Shown in pieces: positions 24,004 to 31,626 of a stretch of 49,298 nt of DNA. The notes beneath the pieces were generated by a model. It had not been told where the DNA came from, did no database searches, and saw only the letters and a list, made by a program, of their open reading frames with translations. The translations under genes and the position numbers were made by a program. Numbering within the stretch: position 1 is the first letter of the stretch; the number at the start of each line of letters is the position of its first letter. Source of the stretch: Nocardiopsis prasina DSM 43845 (GTDB lineage Bacteria > Actinomycetota > Actinomycetes > Streptosporangiales > Streptosporangiaceae); assembly GCF_000341265.1 (NCBI RefSeq), contig NZ_ANAE01000087.1, forward strand, positions 4,106 to 53,403, written 5' to 3'.

Positions 24004-24637
24004 CCGCCCGCCTCGCGTCCCCGTTCAGGTGCGGCAGGTCGTGCCCCAGGCGGTCCCGTTTGGCGACCAGGTAGCGGGAGTTGTTCTCGTGCGCGGGAAC
24101 CAGCAGCGGTACCCGCGAGGCCACCTTCACCCCGTGGTCCTCCAGTGCCCGCACCTTGGCGGGGTTGTTGGACAGCAGCCGCACCGAGCGCACGCCCCGG
24201 TACCGCAGCACCCGCGCCGCCGGGCCGTAGTCCCGCACGTCCACCGGCAGCCCCAGGCTCGTCGCGGAGTCCACGGTGTCCAGCCCGCGCTCGTCCTGGA
24301 GCAGCTGGGTGCGGACCTTGTTCACCAGTCCGATCCCGCGACCCTCGTGGCCGCGCAGGTACACCAGCACGCCACGGCCCTCGGTCAGGATCGTGTCCAG
24401 GGCGGCGCCGAGCTGGTCACCGCACTCACAGCGCAGCGCGCCGAAGACGTCCCCCGTGACGCACTCGGAGTGCACCCGGACCAGGACCTCCTCGCCGTCC
24501 CCAAGCGAACCCAGGACCAGGGCCATGTGCTCCTGGCCGTCGACCGGATCCCGGAAGGCCACACAGCGGAACGTGCCCCTGCGCACGACCAGGTCGGACT
24601 CGGCGACGGCCGCGCCGTCCAGAGAATGCTCCGTCAT
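23996..24637 (-). CDS. ribA: Stand-alone GTP cyclohydrolase II, variant active site
   Basis: 213-residue GTP cyclohydrolase II without the DHBP-synthase domain fused in most actinobacterial RibBA proteins. Zinc ligands Cys59, Cys70 and Cys72 are in place (SECVTGDVFGALRCECG). GHEGRGIGLVNK and LLSNNPAKV are conserved. The active-site Tyr of E. coli RibA (Tyr105, in RAYALQD) aligns with Gln111 here (RTQLLQD). Replacing that Tyr is known in a Streptomyces paralogue to change the product from diaminopyrimidinone to the formamidopyrimidine. ATG 24637 follows GGAGG. It is the first gene of the overlapping cluster, and no other riboflavin genes are nearby, so it probably serves this pathway. Confidence 0.92.
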   Translation of the reverse strand: MTEHSLDGAAVAESDLVVRRGTFRCVAFRDPVDGQEHMALVLGSLGDGEEVLVRVHSECVTGDVFGALRCECGDQLGAALDTILTEGRGVLVYLRGHEGRGIGLVNKVRTQLLQDERGLDTVDSATSLGLPVDVRDYGPAARVLRYRGVRSVRLLSNNPAKVRALEDHGVKVASRVPLLVPAHENNSRYLVAKRDRLGHDLPHLNGDARRAGG

Positions 24638-24708
24638 GTGTCCTCCGATGCGGATGCGACCTGAACAGTGCGTGCCCATCCCAACGGTCCGATACACGGG
24701 CCGGACGA

Positions 24709-25341
24709 CTATTCCGGCAGGTCGACCCGGATCTCCCCGCCCAGCGCGAAGCCGCCCTCCAGCTCCAGGGAGTCCCCGCTCCAGAACCGTCCCGGGTCGT
24801 AGTACCCGGGACGCCTGGCCTGGGTCAAAAGCCCCATCTCCTCGTAGGTCAGAGCCATGACCTCCGCGCAGTAGGCGGTCTCCAACCGGCGTTCGCGCGC
24901 CCTGTTCCGGAACGGCATCCGGCCCAGCGCCCACCGCCCGGCCAGCTGCGCGGTGGAGGGGAACGGGGTGCCGTTCAGCCGGGCCACCATCCGCAGCGCG
25001 GCGTCCTCCATCGCGCGGTCGGCCAGCGGGTCCAACTGCCGCAGCCACGCCTGCTGCCCGTAGCGGCGCCCCCACACCAGCACGGCGTCGCGCAGGTCGT
25101 GCAGCTGGACCCCGCGCTGGTGGGTGCCGGTCCACATGTCCACCAGGGACCTGCCCAGCTCCGCGTGCCACATCAGCGGTGGGAGGTCGTCCACCACGAC
25201 GGACATGCCGACGTGGTTGACCGGGCTGTTGGTGGTGAGCTGGATGGCCCGGTCCGGCACGCTCGTGCCCCGGAACACCCACACGTCACCGGTTCTGGTC
25301 AGCTCGACCGCCGTGTCCAGGTCCATGCTCGTGTCTGCCAC
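24709..25341 (-). CDS. Putative permuted papain-fold (YiiX/LRAT-like) protein
   Basis: 210-residue protein of uncertain family. The pattern GDVWVFRG, then SPVNHVGMSVVVDD with a His, a middle region, and later LETAYCAEVMALTYEEMG with a Cys, resembles the circularly permuted NlpC/P60 group (His before Cys), whose members act on acyl chains or small amides. There is no signal peptide or membrane helix. GTG 25341 is preferred because a TAGGCT -10 box lies exactly 7 nt upstream, which would make the transcript leaderless; ATG 25326 is the alternative. It is 71 bp upstream of the GTP cyclohydrolase gene on the same strand. The assignment is tentative. Confidence 0.7.
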   Translation of the reverse strand: MADTSMDLDTAVELTRTGDVWVFRGTSVPDRAIQLTTNSPVNHVGMSVVVDDLPPLMWHAELGRSLVDMWTGTHQRGVQLHDLRDAVLVWGRRYGQQAWLRQLDPLADRAMEDAALRMVARLNGTPFPSTAQLAGRWALGRMPFRNRARERRLETAYCAEVMALTYEEMGLLTQARRPGYYDPGRFWSGDSLELEGGFALGGEIRVDLPE

Positions 25342-25347
25342 AGGCAC

Positions 25348-25354
25348 TAGCCTA
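25348..25354. promoter_or_regulatory. Overlapping divergent -10 boxes for two leaderless genes
   Basis: The seven bases at 25348-25354 read TAGCCT on the plus strand (25348-25353) and TAGGCT on the minus strand (25354-25349), both matching TANNNT. Transcription start about 7 nt downstream would fall on ATG 25360 (plus) and on GTG 25341 (minus). Neither gene has a Shine-Dalgarno sequence, which supports leaderless translation. Two polymerases could not occupy this site together. Confidence 0.5.
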
Positions 25355-25359
25355 TGAGC

Positions 25360-25761
25360 ATGAAGTGGTGGAAGGCCTTGGGAGTGGCCGCCTTCGTGGG
25401 TGTGGCGGCCACCGGAGTGGCGATAGCGCGTGCCGAACGCGAGCGCCGCGCCTACACCCCCGAACAGGTCAGGGACCGCCTGCACGCACGTGTGGCCGAG
25501 GTCGACCGCGCCGCTCAGCGGCCGGTGGGGGAGCCCGAACACGGGGCCGTGGCCCCGAGCGGCCCGGTGGGCGCCCTGCGTGGGCGTCTGGCCGGGTTCC
25601 GGACCTGGAGACCGCGCCCCGTGGCCACAATCGGCCGCCTGGCACGAAGGACACGAAAGGGCGAGCGGGACGCGGCGAAGCGCCAGAGTGCGCTGCTCGG
25701 GCGGGAACGGGGCCCCTCCCCAACCCTGCCGCCGCGTCGCCGTGGGCGTCAGGCGCCCTGA
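25360..25761 (+). CDS. Small membrane-anchored basic protein of unknown function
   Basis: 133-residue protein with one N-terminal hydrophobic helix (ALGVAAFVGVAATGVAIA, about residues 5-22), then a charged segment RAERERRAYTPEQVRDRL and a basic, Pro-rich tail ending PRRRGRQAP. The layout suggests a cytoplasmic tail on a single-pass anchor; similar small YtxH-like proteins are common in actinobacteria. ATG 25360 is chosen for its position relative to the TAGCCT -10 box; ATG 25354 is also in frame. It is divergent from the permuted papain-like gene, and its last 13 bp overlap the end of the epimerase gene on the other strand. Function unknown. Confidence 0.65.
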   Translation: MKWWKALGVAAFVGVAATGVAIARAERERRAYTPEQVRDRLHARVAEVDRAAQRPVGEPEHGAVAPSGPVGALRGRLAGFRTWRPRPVATIGRLARRTRKGERDAAKRQSALLGRERGPSPTLPPRRRGRQAP

Positions 25762-26714
25762 ACGTAGGAGAGCAGGGTGCGTTCGACCTGCTCCGAGGGG
25801 CCCACGCCCAGCGGCGGTTCGCCGCTCTGACGGTCCCAGGCCAGTACGTCGGCGGCGGTGGTGGCCAGCGGGGTCGAGGGCAGCCCGGCCTCCCGCGCCC
25901 GGCCGAAGTCGCGCTGGAAGGTCTGCTCCCACACCGGATCGGGCCGTACCAGCGGGAAACGGGCCTTGATCGTCTCCGGCGGCACCAGAACCGGTTCCAC
26001 CTCGCTCCCCGCAGCTCGGGCGCAGGTGCGCAGCATCTCCATCAGGGTGAGCGGTTCGGCCGGTCCCATGGCGTTGAACACGCCGCCGCGGTCGTCCTCA
26101 GCCAACAGCACGACGAGTCGGGCCAGGTCCCGCACGTCAAGGAGCTGCACCGGCTGCCCGGGGTCCGCAGGCAGGACGACCTTGCCGCCGCGCGCGGCCC
26201 GGCGCACCCAGTACGTGAACTGGTTGACGTTGTCGTGCGGTCCGGCCAGCATCCCGGGCCGCACCATGGTGGCGCGCTCGCCGTACCGGGAGCCCAGTTC
26301 CCGCTCACAGGCGACCTTGAGCGGACCGTAGGTCTCCCGGCCGACCTCCTCGGTGTCCCATTCGGGAACGTGGAGGGGAGCCGACTCGTCCGCCCCGGGA
26401 CCGGCGCCGGGAGCGTAGACGGCGTTGCTGGACACGAACAGGTACCGGCCCACGCGGTCGCCCAGTACCTCATGGGCCTGCCGCACGTGTCTGGGCACGA
26501 ACCCGCTGACGTCGACGACCGTGTCCCAGGAGCCCCCGGCCAGGGCGGTGTGGTCGCCCTCCTCGCGGTCCCCCAACAGGAGCCCGGCCCGGGGGAAGAG
26601 TCCCCGCGCGGTCCGTCCCCGGTTGAAGAGCGTGACCTCGTGTCCGCGCCGCAGCGCGTCGTCGACGATCGCCCGACCGACGAACGAGGTACCGCCCAAC
26701 ACGAGAATCCGCAT
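25749..26714 (-). CDS. NAD-dependent epimerase/dehydratase-like protein (extended SDR)
   Basis: 321-residue extended-SDR protein. GGTSFVG at 7-13 is the nucleotide-binding glycine motif, SSNAVYAPG contains the Ser region, and YGPLKVACERELG contains the catalytic Tyr and Lys. Thus it should bind NAD(P) and act on a nucleotide sugar or a related substrate, but the C-terminal half is not one I recognise as a specific epimerase. The sequence resembles the isoflavone-reductase-like/CSP41-type branch. No Shine-Dalgarno sequence is visible; a TAGGCT box lies 8 nt before ATG 26714, consistent with a leaderless transcript. The stop overlaps the small convergent gene. Confidence 0.85.
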   Translation of the reverse strand: MRILVLGGTSFVGRAIVDDALRRGHEVTLFNRGRTARGLFPRAGLLLGDREEGDHTALAGGSWDTVVDVSGFVPRHVRQAHEVLGDRVGRYLFVSSNAVYAPGAGPGADESAPLHVPEWDTEEVGRETYGPLKVACERELGSRYGERATMVRPGMLAGPHDNVNQFTYWVRRAARGGKVVLPADPGQPVQLLDVRDLARLVVLLAEDDRGGVFNAMGPAEPLTLMEMLRTCARAAGSEVEPVLVPPETIKARFPLVRPDPVWEQTFQRDFGRAREAGLPSTPLATTAADVLAWDRQSGEPPLGVGPSEQVERTLLSYVQGA

Positions 26715-26900
26715 GAGCCCAGAGCCTAGCGCCCGTTCCCACCAGCTTCGAGCACCCTCACGGCTTCGAACGGGGAGGTCAGTGAGCCAGGACCGACGCC
26801 ACAGTGGGGATGTGGCCCACCGTGGCGACGGTTCCGGAGGTTCCTTCTCGGATGACCCCAAATCCCGTCTCAGCGGAACGAACCCGGGCCGTGCGGGCGC

Positions 26901-28271
26901 TCAGAGCGGTTTGGTGAGGTGGCCGACGCTCTCCAGCAGCGAGATGTGGTCGGTGCCCAGGGACTCCAGGAAGGCGATCACGTCCCGGTGCGGGACCCGG
27001 TGCAGCGGGGCGCTGGTGCGGGTCAGACCGACCCGCGACAACCCCTCGCCACCGCCCAGACGGGAGGACGGGGTGGCGGGCGGGTCCACCCGGTACAGGC
27101 GCCAGGCGCTGCCCCTGGGGGCGGAGGCCAGCAGCAGACTCGGCCGCTTCCACACGATGAGCGCCCACCCCTTGGGCCCCTCGGCGTGCACGAAGAGGGG
27201 GTCCGCTTGGGCTTCCAGCAACTCGACGACCTGCGCGGCGACCGGCACCGGGTTGGTGAAGGCGCCGCGGACCCTGTACGTGCCGGAGTCGTACTCCAGG
27301 GTCCAGCCCGAGGCCTCCAGTTCGGCGGCCACGCGCGACAGGTGGCCGTCGTCCCCGGTGGGGGCGGCCACCTCGGAGGGTTCGGGGGAGGGGACGGCGG
27401 GGACGACCAGGCCCAGTTCCAGACCCGCCCCTGAGGAGGCCGTTCCGGTGAGCGCGGCCAGGTTGGCGCCGCAGGTGAGCGCGGAGCGCTGGTCGCCCAC
27501 CTGCCACTCGACCAGCCCGCCGTGCTCGGGGAACCCCTCGGCCACGGGGTTCACGGCCGCCTCCGTCCCGGCCTCGGCCAGGGAACGGGCCGCGTCCTCA
27601 CGGTCCTGCACCGCCCACGATCCGGGCACGCCCAGGCGCACGTGGGCCGGGGACAGACGCTCGGTGAGGGCGGCCAGCGCCGGGGCGTCGTAGCCGCGCA
27701 GCGGCGCGTGCAGGGTGAGTTCGTCGACCGGCCCCTCGGGCAGGTGTGACAGGAGCGGGGCGTCCAGGTTGTGCACCACCCGGACGGAAGTTTCCGTCGG
27801 GTTGGTGAGCAGCAGGTCCTCCAGCCGTTCGGCGAGGGCGGCCAGTCGCTCGGCCAGGGACACGGGCAGGGTGATCCGGCTCGCGCAGGAGGCGAGCCAC
27901 GCGCCCAGTTCGGCGAGCGCCCACGGAACCCCGTCGGGGCCGCCGCGCAGTACCGTCCAGACGCGGTCCTCGGTGGTGGGGGCACCGGAACCGAAGGCGG
28001 CCACAACGTGCTCGTCACCCAGGAGCAGGGCCAGATCGGGCACGGGCCGGTCGGTCAGCGCGTAGGTGCGGTCCGGGCGCCGTACGGAGGCCTCCTCAGC
28101 GGCGGTGCCGAGCACCGTGACGGACGCCCCCAGGTCCTGGGCGGCGGGCACCAGCCCCGACTCCAGGGCGGAAAGATCCATCACCGTCCCGACCAGCAGG
28201 AACTCACGCAGCGGAGCCTCGTTGGTGCGGGCACTCCACTCGTTCAGCAGGGTGAGCGGGGAGACGGACAC
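26901..28271 (-). CDS. Hypothetical 456-residue protein with PLD-like N-terminal pattern
   Basis: I do not recognise this protein with certainty. Residues 1-150 read like a phospholipase-D/helicase-associated nuclease half: LREFLLVGTVMDLSALESGL, AQDLGASVTVLGTAAEE, then LLLGDEHVVAAFGSGAPT in the place of the usual HxK...GSANLT segment. The HxK catalytic motif is absent. The middle is acidic and Ala/Leu-rich. The C-terminus resembles a small globular domain ending FLESLGTDHISLLESVGHLTKPL. GTG 28271 follows AGAGG. No signal peptide or membrane segment. It is divergent from the membrane gene of the copper cluster by 121 bp. Codon use is like the neighbours. Function unknown. Confidence 0.65.
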   Translation of the reverse strand: MSVSPLTLLNEWSARTNEAPLREFLLVGTVMDLSALESGLVPAAQDLGASVTVLGTAAEEASVRRPDRTYALTDRPVPDLALLLGDEHVVAAFGSGAPTTEDRVWTVLRGGPDGVPWALAELGAWLASCASRITLPVSLAERLAALAERLEDLLLTNPTETSVRVVHNLDAPLLSHLPEGPVDELTLHAPLRGYDAPALAALTERLSPAHVRLGVPGSWAVQDREDAARSLAEAGTEAAVNPVAEGFPEHGGLVEWQVGDQRSALTCGANLAALTGTASSGAGLELGLVVPAVPSPEPSEVAAPTGDDGHLSRVAAELEASGWTLEYDSGTYRVRGAFTNPVPVAAQVVELLEAQADPLFVHAEGPKGWALIVWKRPSLLLASAPRGSAWRLYRVDPPATPSSRLGGGEGLSRVGLTRTSAPLHRVPHRDVIAFLESLGTDHISLLESVGHLTKPL

Positions 28272-28392
28272 GGGCGACCTCTGTTCTGACTCCGGGGACG
28301 CAAGCGAGCATAGTGGAGGACCTCGCGCCGGGGCCCGGCGATCCCCACCCCCCTGGCGGCCGCGCGGCGACGGGTGCGACGATGTGGGGACC

Positions 28393-28959
28393 ATGTCCGA
28401 GAGCGAACTGTGCCGACCGTTGCGCACCGGGGTGTTCACCCTGGTGTGCGTGAGCCTGTCCGCGGTCGGCCATGTGGTGAGCTCGGGGCACGACGTCCCC
28501 CTCACCGGCCTCCTGCTGGGCACGGCCGTGGTCCTCGCCGTGGCGTGGGTGCTGTCGGGCCGCAGGCACGGCCCCGGCATGCTCACCGCGTGGATGCTGT
28601 GGGGCCAGCTCGCCCTGCACGTGACCTTCTCCTACACCCAGGCGGCGGGCCACGCCGACCACACCGGGGCGGTCCTGGTCCAGGACCCGATGCCCGCCTG
28701 GGCGATGATCTCGATGCACCTGGTGATGGCCCTGGTCAGTGCCTGGTGGCTGCACCTGGGTGAGAACGCCCTCTTCGCCTTCCTGCGGTTCATGGCGCTC
28801 TCGCTGATCCCGCTGCTGCTGGTGGTCGGCGCCGTTCCGAGCACACGGGCCACCACGTCCGTGCGGTTCTCCTCCGCTGACCAGCACCCGCGCCCGCGCC
28901 CGCCCTATCTGTGCCACTCCCGCGTCCTGCGCGGACCACCGCCCGTTCTGGCCGCCTGA
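28393..28959 (+). CDS. Four-helix membrane protein with conserved-looking His residues
   Basis: 188-residue integral membrane protein with about four hydrophobic helices (VFTLVCVSLSAVGHVV, LLLGTAVVLAVAWVLSG, MISMHLVMALVSAWWLHLG, FMALSLIPLLLVVGAV) and a polar, Arg/Pro-rich cytoplasmic tail. Histidines cluster near the membrane surface (GHVVSSGHD, GHADHTG, SMHLV, WLHLG), suggesting metal handling. It precedes the ECF sigma factor, Sco, DyP peroxidase and PCuAC-type genes on the same strand, so a part in copper delivery is plausible. ATG 28393 starts the hydrophobic protein; no strong ribosome site is visible. No named family recognised. Confidence 0.72.
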   Translation: MSESELCRPLRTGVFTLVCVSLSAVGHVVSSGHDVPLTGLLLGTAVVLAVAWVLSGRRHGPGMLTAWMLWGQLALHVTFSYTQAAGHADHTGAVLVQDPMPAWAMISMHLVMALVSAWWLHLGENALFAFLRFMALSLIPLLLVVGAVPSTRATTSVRFSSADQHPRPRPPYLCHSRVLRGPPPVLAA

Positions 28960-29125
28960 CCGAGGTTTCCACCGCGCCGGGGCATGGAGCACCCGGCGTC
29001 GTCAGGCCGTCCTCCCGGTGTCCCCCGTGGTGCCCTCGGCGCCACCTGCCCAGAACACCCCGCGGCCCCCGCTGTCCAGAGACGGCGGGGCGGCCGCGCG
29101 GGCGGTGACAGAAAGCACGAGACTC

Positions 29126-29692
29126 ATGACCCGTAGTGACGCTTTCACCACGGTCCACACACCCCCCGACCTGGCCCCGCTGGCCCAGCGCGCCAGAGCG
29201 GGGGTTCCCGGGGCGATGGACGCCCTGTTCACCCTGACCCGCGCCGACGTGGTCCGCTACATCGCGCGCAGGGTCGAACCCGCCTGGGTCGAGGACCTCA
29301 CTCAAGAGACCTTCCACAGAGCCATGTGCGGGCTGCCCGGATACGCCGGACGGGCCCCCGTGCGGGCCTGGCTGCTGTCCGTGGCCCGCCACACCGTCGC
29401 CGACCGCTACCGCAGCCGCGAGCGCTCACCCCGCACGGAACCGGTCGACGACTGGGAGCGGGTGCTCGGCGCCGACTCGGCTGAGCCCGGGCGGTTCGAC
29501 GAGTACCTCGCCCTGGTCTCCCTGCTGGAGGACCTGCCCGAGGACCGGCGCACCGCCTTCGTCCTCACCCAGGTCCAGCGGTTGCCCTACGCCGAGGTCG
29601 CGGCGCTCACCGGCGTCCCGATCGGCACGGTCCGCTCGCGGGTGGCCCGGGGCCGCCGCGACCTGGCCCGCCTGGTGCGGGAGGCGGCGTGA
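29126..29692 (+). CDS. ECF-type RNA polymerase sigma factor
   Basis: 188-residue extracytoplasmic-function sigma factor. Region 2 is RADVVRYIARRVEPAWVEDLTQETFHRAMCG followed by RAWLLSVARHTVADRYRSR; region 4 is LEDLPEDRRTAFVLTQVQRLPYAEVAALTGVPIGTVRSRVARGRRDL with the HTH. ATG 29126 is chosen by homology; upstream Shine-Dalgarno pairing is weak. No anti-sigma gene is adjacent, but the four-helix membrane protein just upstream could serve such a role. It is followed by the Sco gene after 65 bp. It probably drives this copper/peroxidase cluster, perhaps in response to copper or oxidative stress; inferred. Confidence 0.9.
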   Translation: MTRSDAFTTVHTPPDLAPLAQRARAGVPGAMDALFTLTRADVVRYIARRVEPAWVEDLTQETFHRAMCGLPGYAGRAPVRAWLLSVARHTVADRYRSRERSPRTEPVDDWERVLGADSAEPGRFDEYLALVSLLEDLPEDRRTAFVLTQVQRLPYAEVAALTGVPIGTVRSRVARGRRDLARLVREAA

Positions 29693-29757
29693 GCGCCGCG
29701 CTCGCCGACCCCCCGTGTCCCACCCGTTCGAACCACCGTCCCGTGAGGAACCACCCG

Positions 29758-30369
29758 ATGAGAACCCGACTCCCGATCCGCGCTCTCGCGGTCGCAGCGG
29801 CCGCCTTGGTGGCCGCCACCGCCTGCGGAGGGCCCGACCTGGCGGAGGCGGAGCACTACCTCGACCTCTCCGACCAGCCCATGGCCGCGTCCGGTATCGA
29901 GCTCGCCACCGTCGACGGGGAGCCCTGGGGGTTCACCGACGTCGCTGACGACCGGCTCACCCTGCTGTTCTTCGGCTACACGAGTTGTCCGGACGTGTGC
30001 CCGATGACCATGGCCGAGATCAACGTCGCCCTGGAACAGGCCGGAGAGGACGCCGACGGGTTCGACGTGGTGATGGTGAGCAGCGACCCCCAGCGCGACA
30101 CTGACGCCCAGCTCCGCTCCTGGTTGGACCGTTTCGACCCGGACTTCCAGGGCGTGCGCGGGGACGTGGACGACACCGTGCAGGCCGCCCTGGACTACGG
30201 CGTGCCCATCGATGCCCCCGAGGTCACCGAGGGCGAGTACCTCGTTTCGCACGGCGGCCGCATCCTGGTGCTGACCCCCGGCGGTGAGGCGGCGGGCATG
30301 TTCGACGAGGGCGTGGGCGCCGACGACATCGCCCCGCTGCTGCCCGTTCTGCGCTCGGAACTGCTGTGA
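29758..30369 (+). CDS. Sco/SenC-type copper chaperone lipoprotein
   Basis: 203-residue thioredoxin-fold Sco protein that delivers copper at the outer face of the membrane. The lipobox is VAATAC with Cys23. The copper-binding motif GYTSCPDVCP gives Cys77 and Cys81, and His165 in YLVSHGGRIL is the third ligand. In Streptomyces, Sco supplies copper for cytochrome oxidase and the DtpA/GlxA system. ATG 29758 follows TGAGGAA; a GTG at 29689 overlapping the sigma-factor stop gives a less natural signal peptide. It overlaps the DyP peroxidase gene by 4 bp (GTGA), so the two are coupled. Confidence 0.93.
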   Translation: MRTRLPIRALAVAAAALVAATACGGPDLAEAEHYLDLSDQPMAASGIELATVDGEPWGFTDVADDRLTLLFFGYTSCPDVCPMTMAEINVALEQAGEDADGFDVVMVSSDPQRDTDAQLRSWLDRFDPDFQGVRGDVDDTVQAALDYGVPIDAPEVTEGEYLVSHGGRILVLTPGGEAAGMFDEGVGADDIAPLLPVLRSELL

Positions 30370-31598
30370 GCCCCAGGACGGGGGTCTCCCGGCGCGGCCT
30401 GCTCGCGGGCCTGGGCGCCGCCGGTGCCGTGGGCCTGACCACCGGGGGGCTGCTGGGCGCCGGGGCCGCGCGCGTTCCCGGAGGGGAGGACCCGGCCCGC
30501 GACCTGACGCTGTCCCGGAGCGGACCGGAGGACGGGCGTCCGCCCGCGCTGCTCACCCCCACACCGGCCCACGTCCACGTGGTCGCCGTGGACCTGCGCG
30601 CCGAGGAACCCGGAGAGGTCTCCGAACAGGCCCGCGAGGTCCTGGCCCTCTGGGGTGAGCACGCCCGTGAACTGCACGAGAGGGGGCTGGCCGCACTCGC
30701 GCCCGGCGCGCCCACCCAGGGACTGAGCCCCGCCTCACTGGGGGTCACCCTCGGCCTGGGCGGAGCCCTGCTGGACCGGGCCGGCCTGGGCGACCGGCGA
30801 CCCGCACCCCTGGAGGAATTGCCCGCGTTCGCGTCGGACCGGCTCGACCCCGCCCTGTGCGGGGGCGACCTGATGCTGCACGTGGGAGCCGAGGACCCGC
30901 TCGTGGTCAGCGCCGCCGTGGAGCACCTGCTCGGGCTGGTCCGCGACCGGGCCGCCGTGCGTTGGTCCCTGCCCGGGTTCCAGCGCGCCGCCGCCACCGC
31001 CCGGGACGCCTCGGCCACCCCGCGCAACCTCATGGGCCAGGTCGACGGCACGGTCAACCCCGAGCCCTCGGAGGCGGCGTTCGGCCCCCAGGTCCTGGCC
31101 GCGCACCCCGAGCCGGACACCGCGTGGATGGACGGCGGGAGCTACGTGGTGGTGCGGCGCGTCCGCATGCTGCTGGACGACTGGTTCGACCTCGCGCCCG
31201 AGGCCCGGGAGCGCGTGATCGGCCGACGCCTGTCGGACGGCGCGCCCCTGGGGCGCGATCGGGAGGACGACCTCCCCGACCTCGCCGCCAGGGACGCGGA
31301 CGGTCACCCGGTGGTCCCGGCCGACGCCCACATCCGCCTGGCCAGTCCGGAACGCACCCTCGGCGCACGCATGCTGCGGCGCGGGTTCAACTACGACCTC
31401 GGCTGGAGGGGCGGTCAGCGCGAGGCCGGGCTGCTGTTCACCGCCTGGCAGGCCGACCCGCGCACGGGCTTCACCGCCGTCCAGAACGAACTCGACCGGG
31501 GCGGGGACGCCCTCAACACCTATGTCCGACACGAGGGGAGCGCCGTCTTCGCGGTGCCGCCAGCCCTCGATTCCCACCCGGCCCACACCCTCTGGTGA
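30366..31598 (+). CDS. Tat-exported DyP-type heme peroxidase
   Basis: 410-residue dye-decolourising peroxidase. The Tat signal is VSRRGLLAGLGAAGAVGL. The catalytic GxxDG motif is GQVDG (usually GFKDG), with the distal Asp in place. Its proximal heme His is probably in ADAHIRLASP, and MLRRGFNYD contains the conserved Arg. H2O2-dependent oxidation of bulky substrates outside the cell is expected. The start is the GTG overlapping the Sco stop. In Streptomyces lividans the equivalent DtpA sits beside Sco and ECuC and works in copper-dependent maturation of GlxA; no GlxA-like gene is visible in this window. Confidence 0.93.
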   Translation: MSPRTGVSRRGLLAGLGAAGAVGLTTGGLLGAGAARVPGGEDPARDLTLSRSGPEDGRPPALLTPTPAHVHVVAVDLRAEEPGEVSEQAREVLALWGEHARELHERGLAALAPGAPTQGLSPASLGVTLGLGGALLDRAGLGDRRPAPLEELPAFASDRLDPALCGGDLMLHVGAEDPLVVSAAVEHLLGLVRDRAAVRWSLPGFQRAAATARDASATPRNLMGQVDGTVNPEPSEAAFGPQVLAAHPEPDTAWMDGGSYVVVRRVRMLLDDWFDLAPEARERVIGRRLSDGAPLGRDREDDLPDLAARDADGHPVVPADAHIRLASPERTLGARMLRRGFNYDLGWRGGQREAGLLFTAWQADPRTGFTAVQNELDRGGDALNTYVRHEGSAVFAVPPALDSHPAHTLW

Positions 31599-31626
31599 CC
31601 GGCCGACCGACACACAGGACACCATC

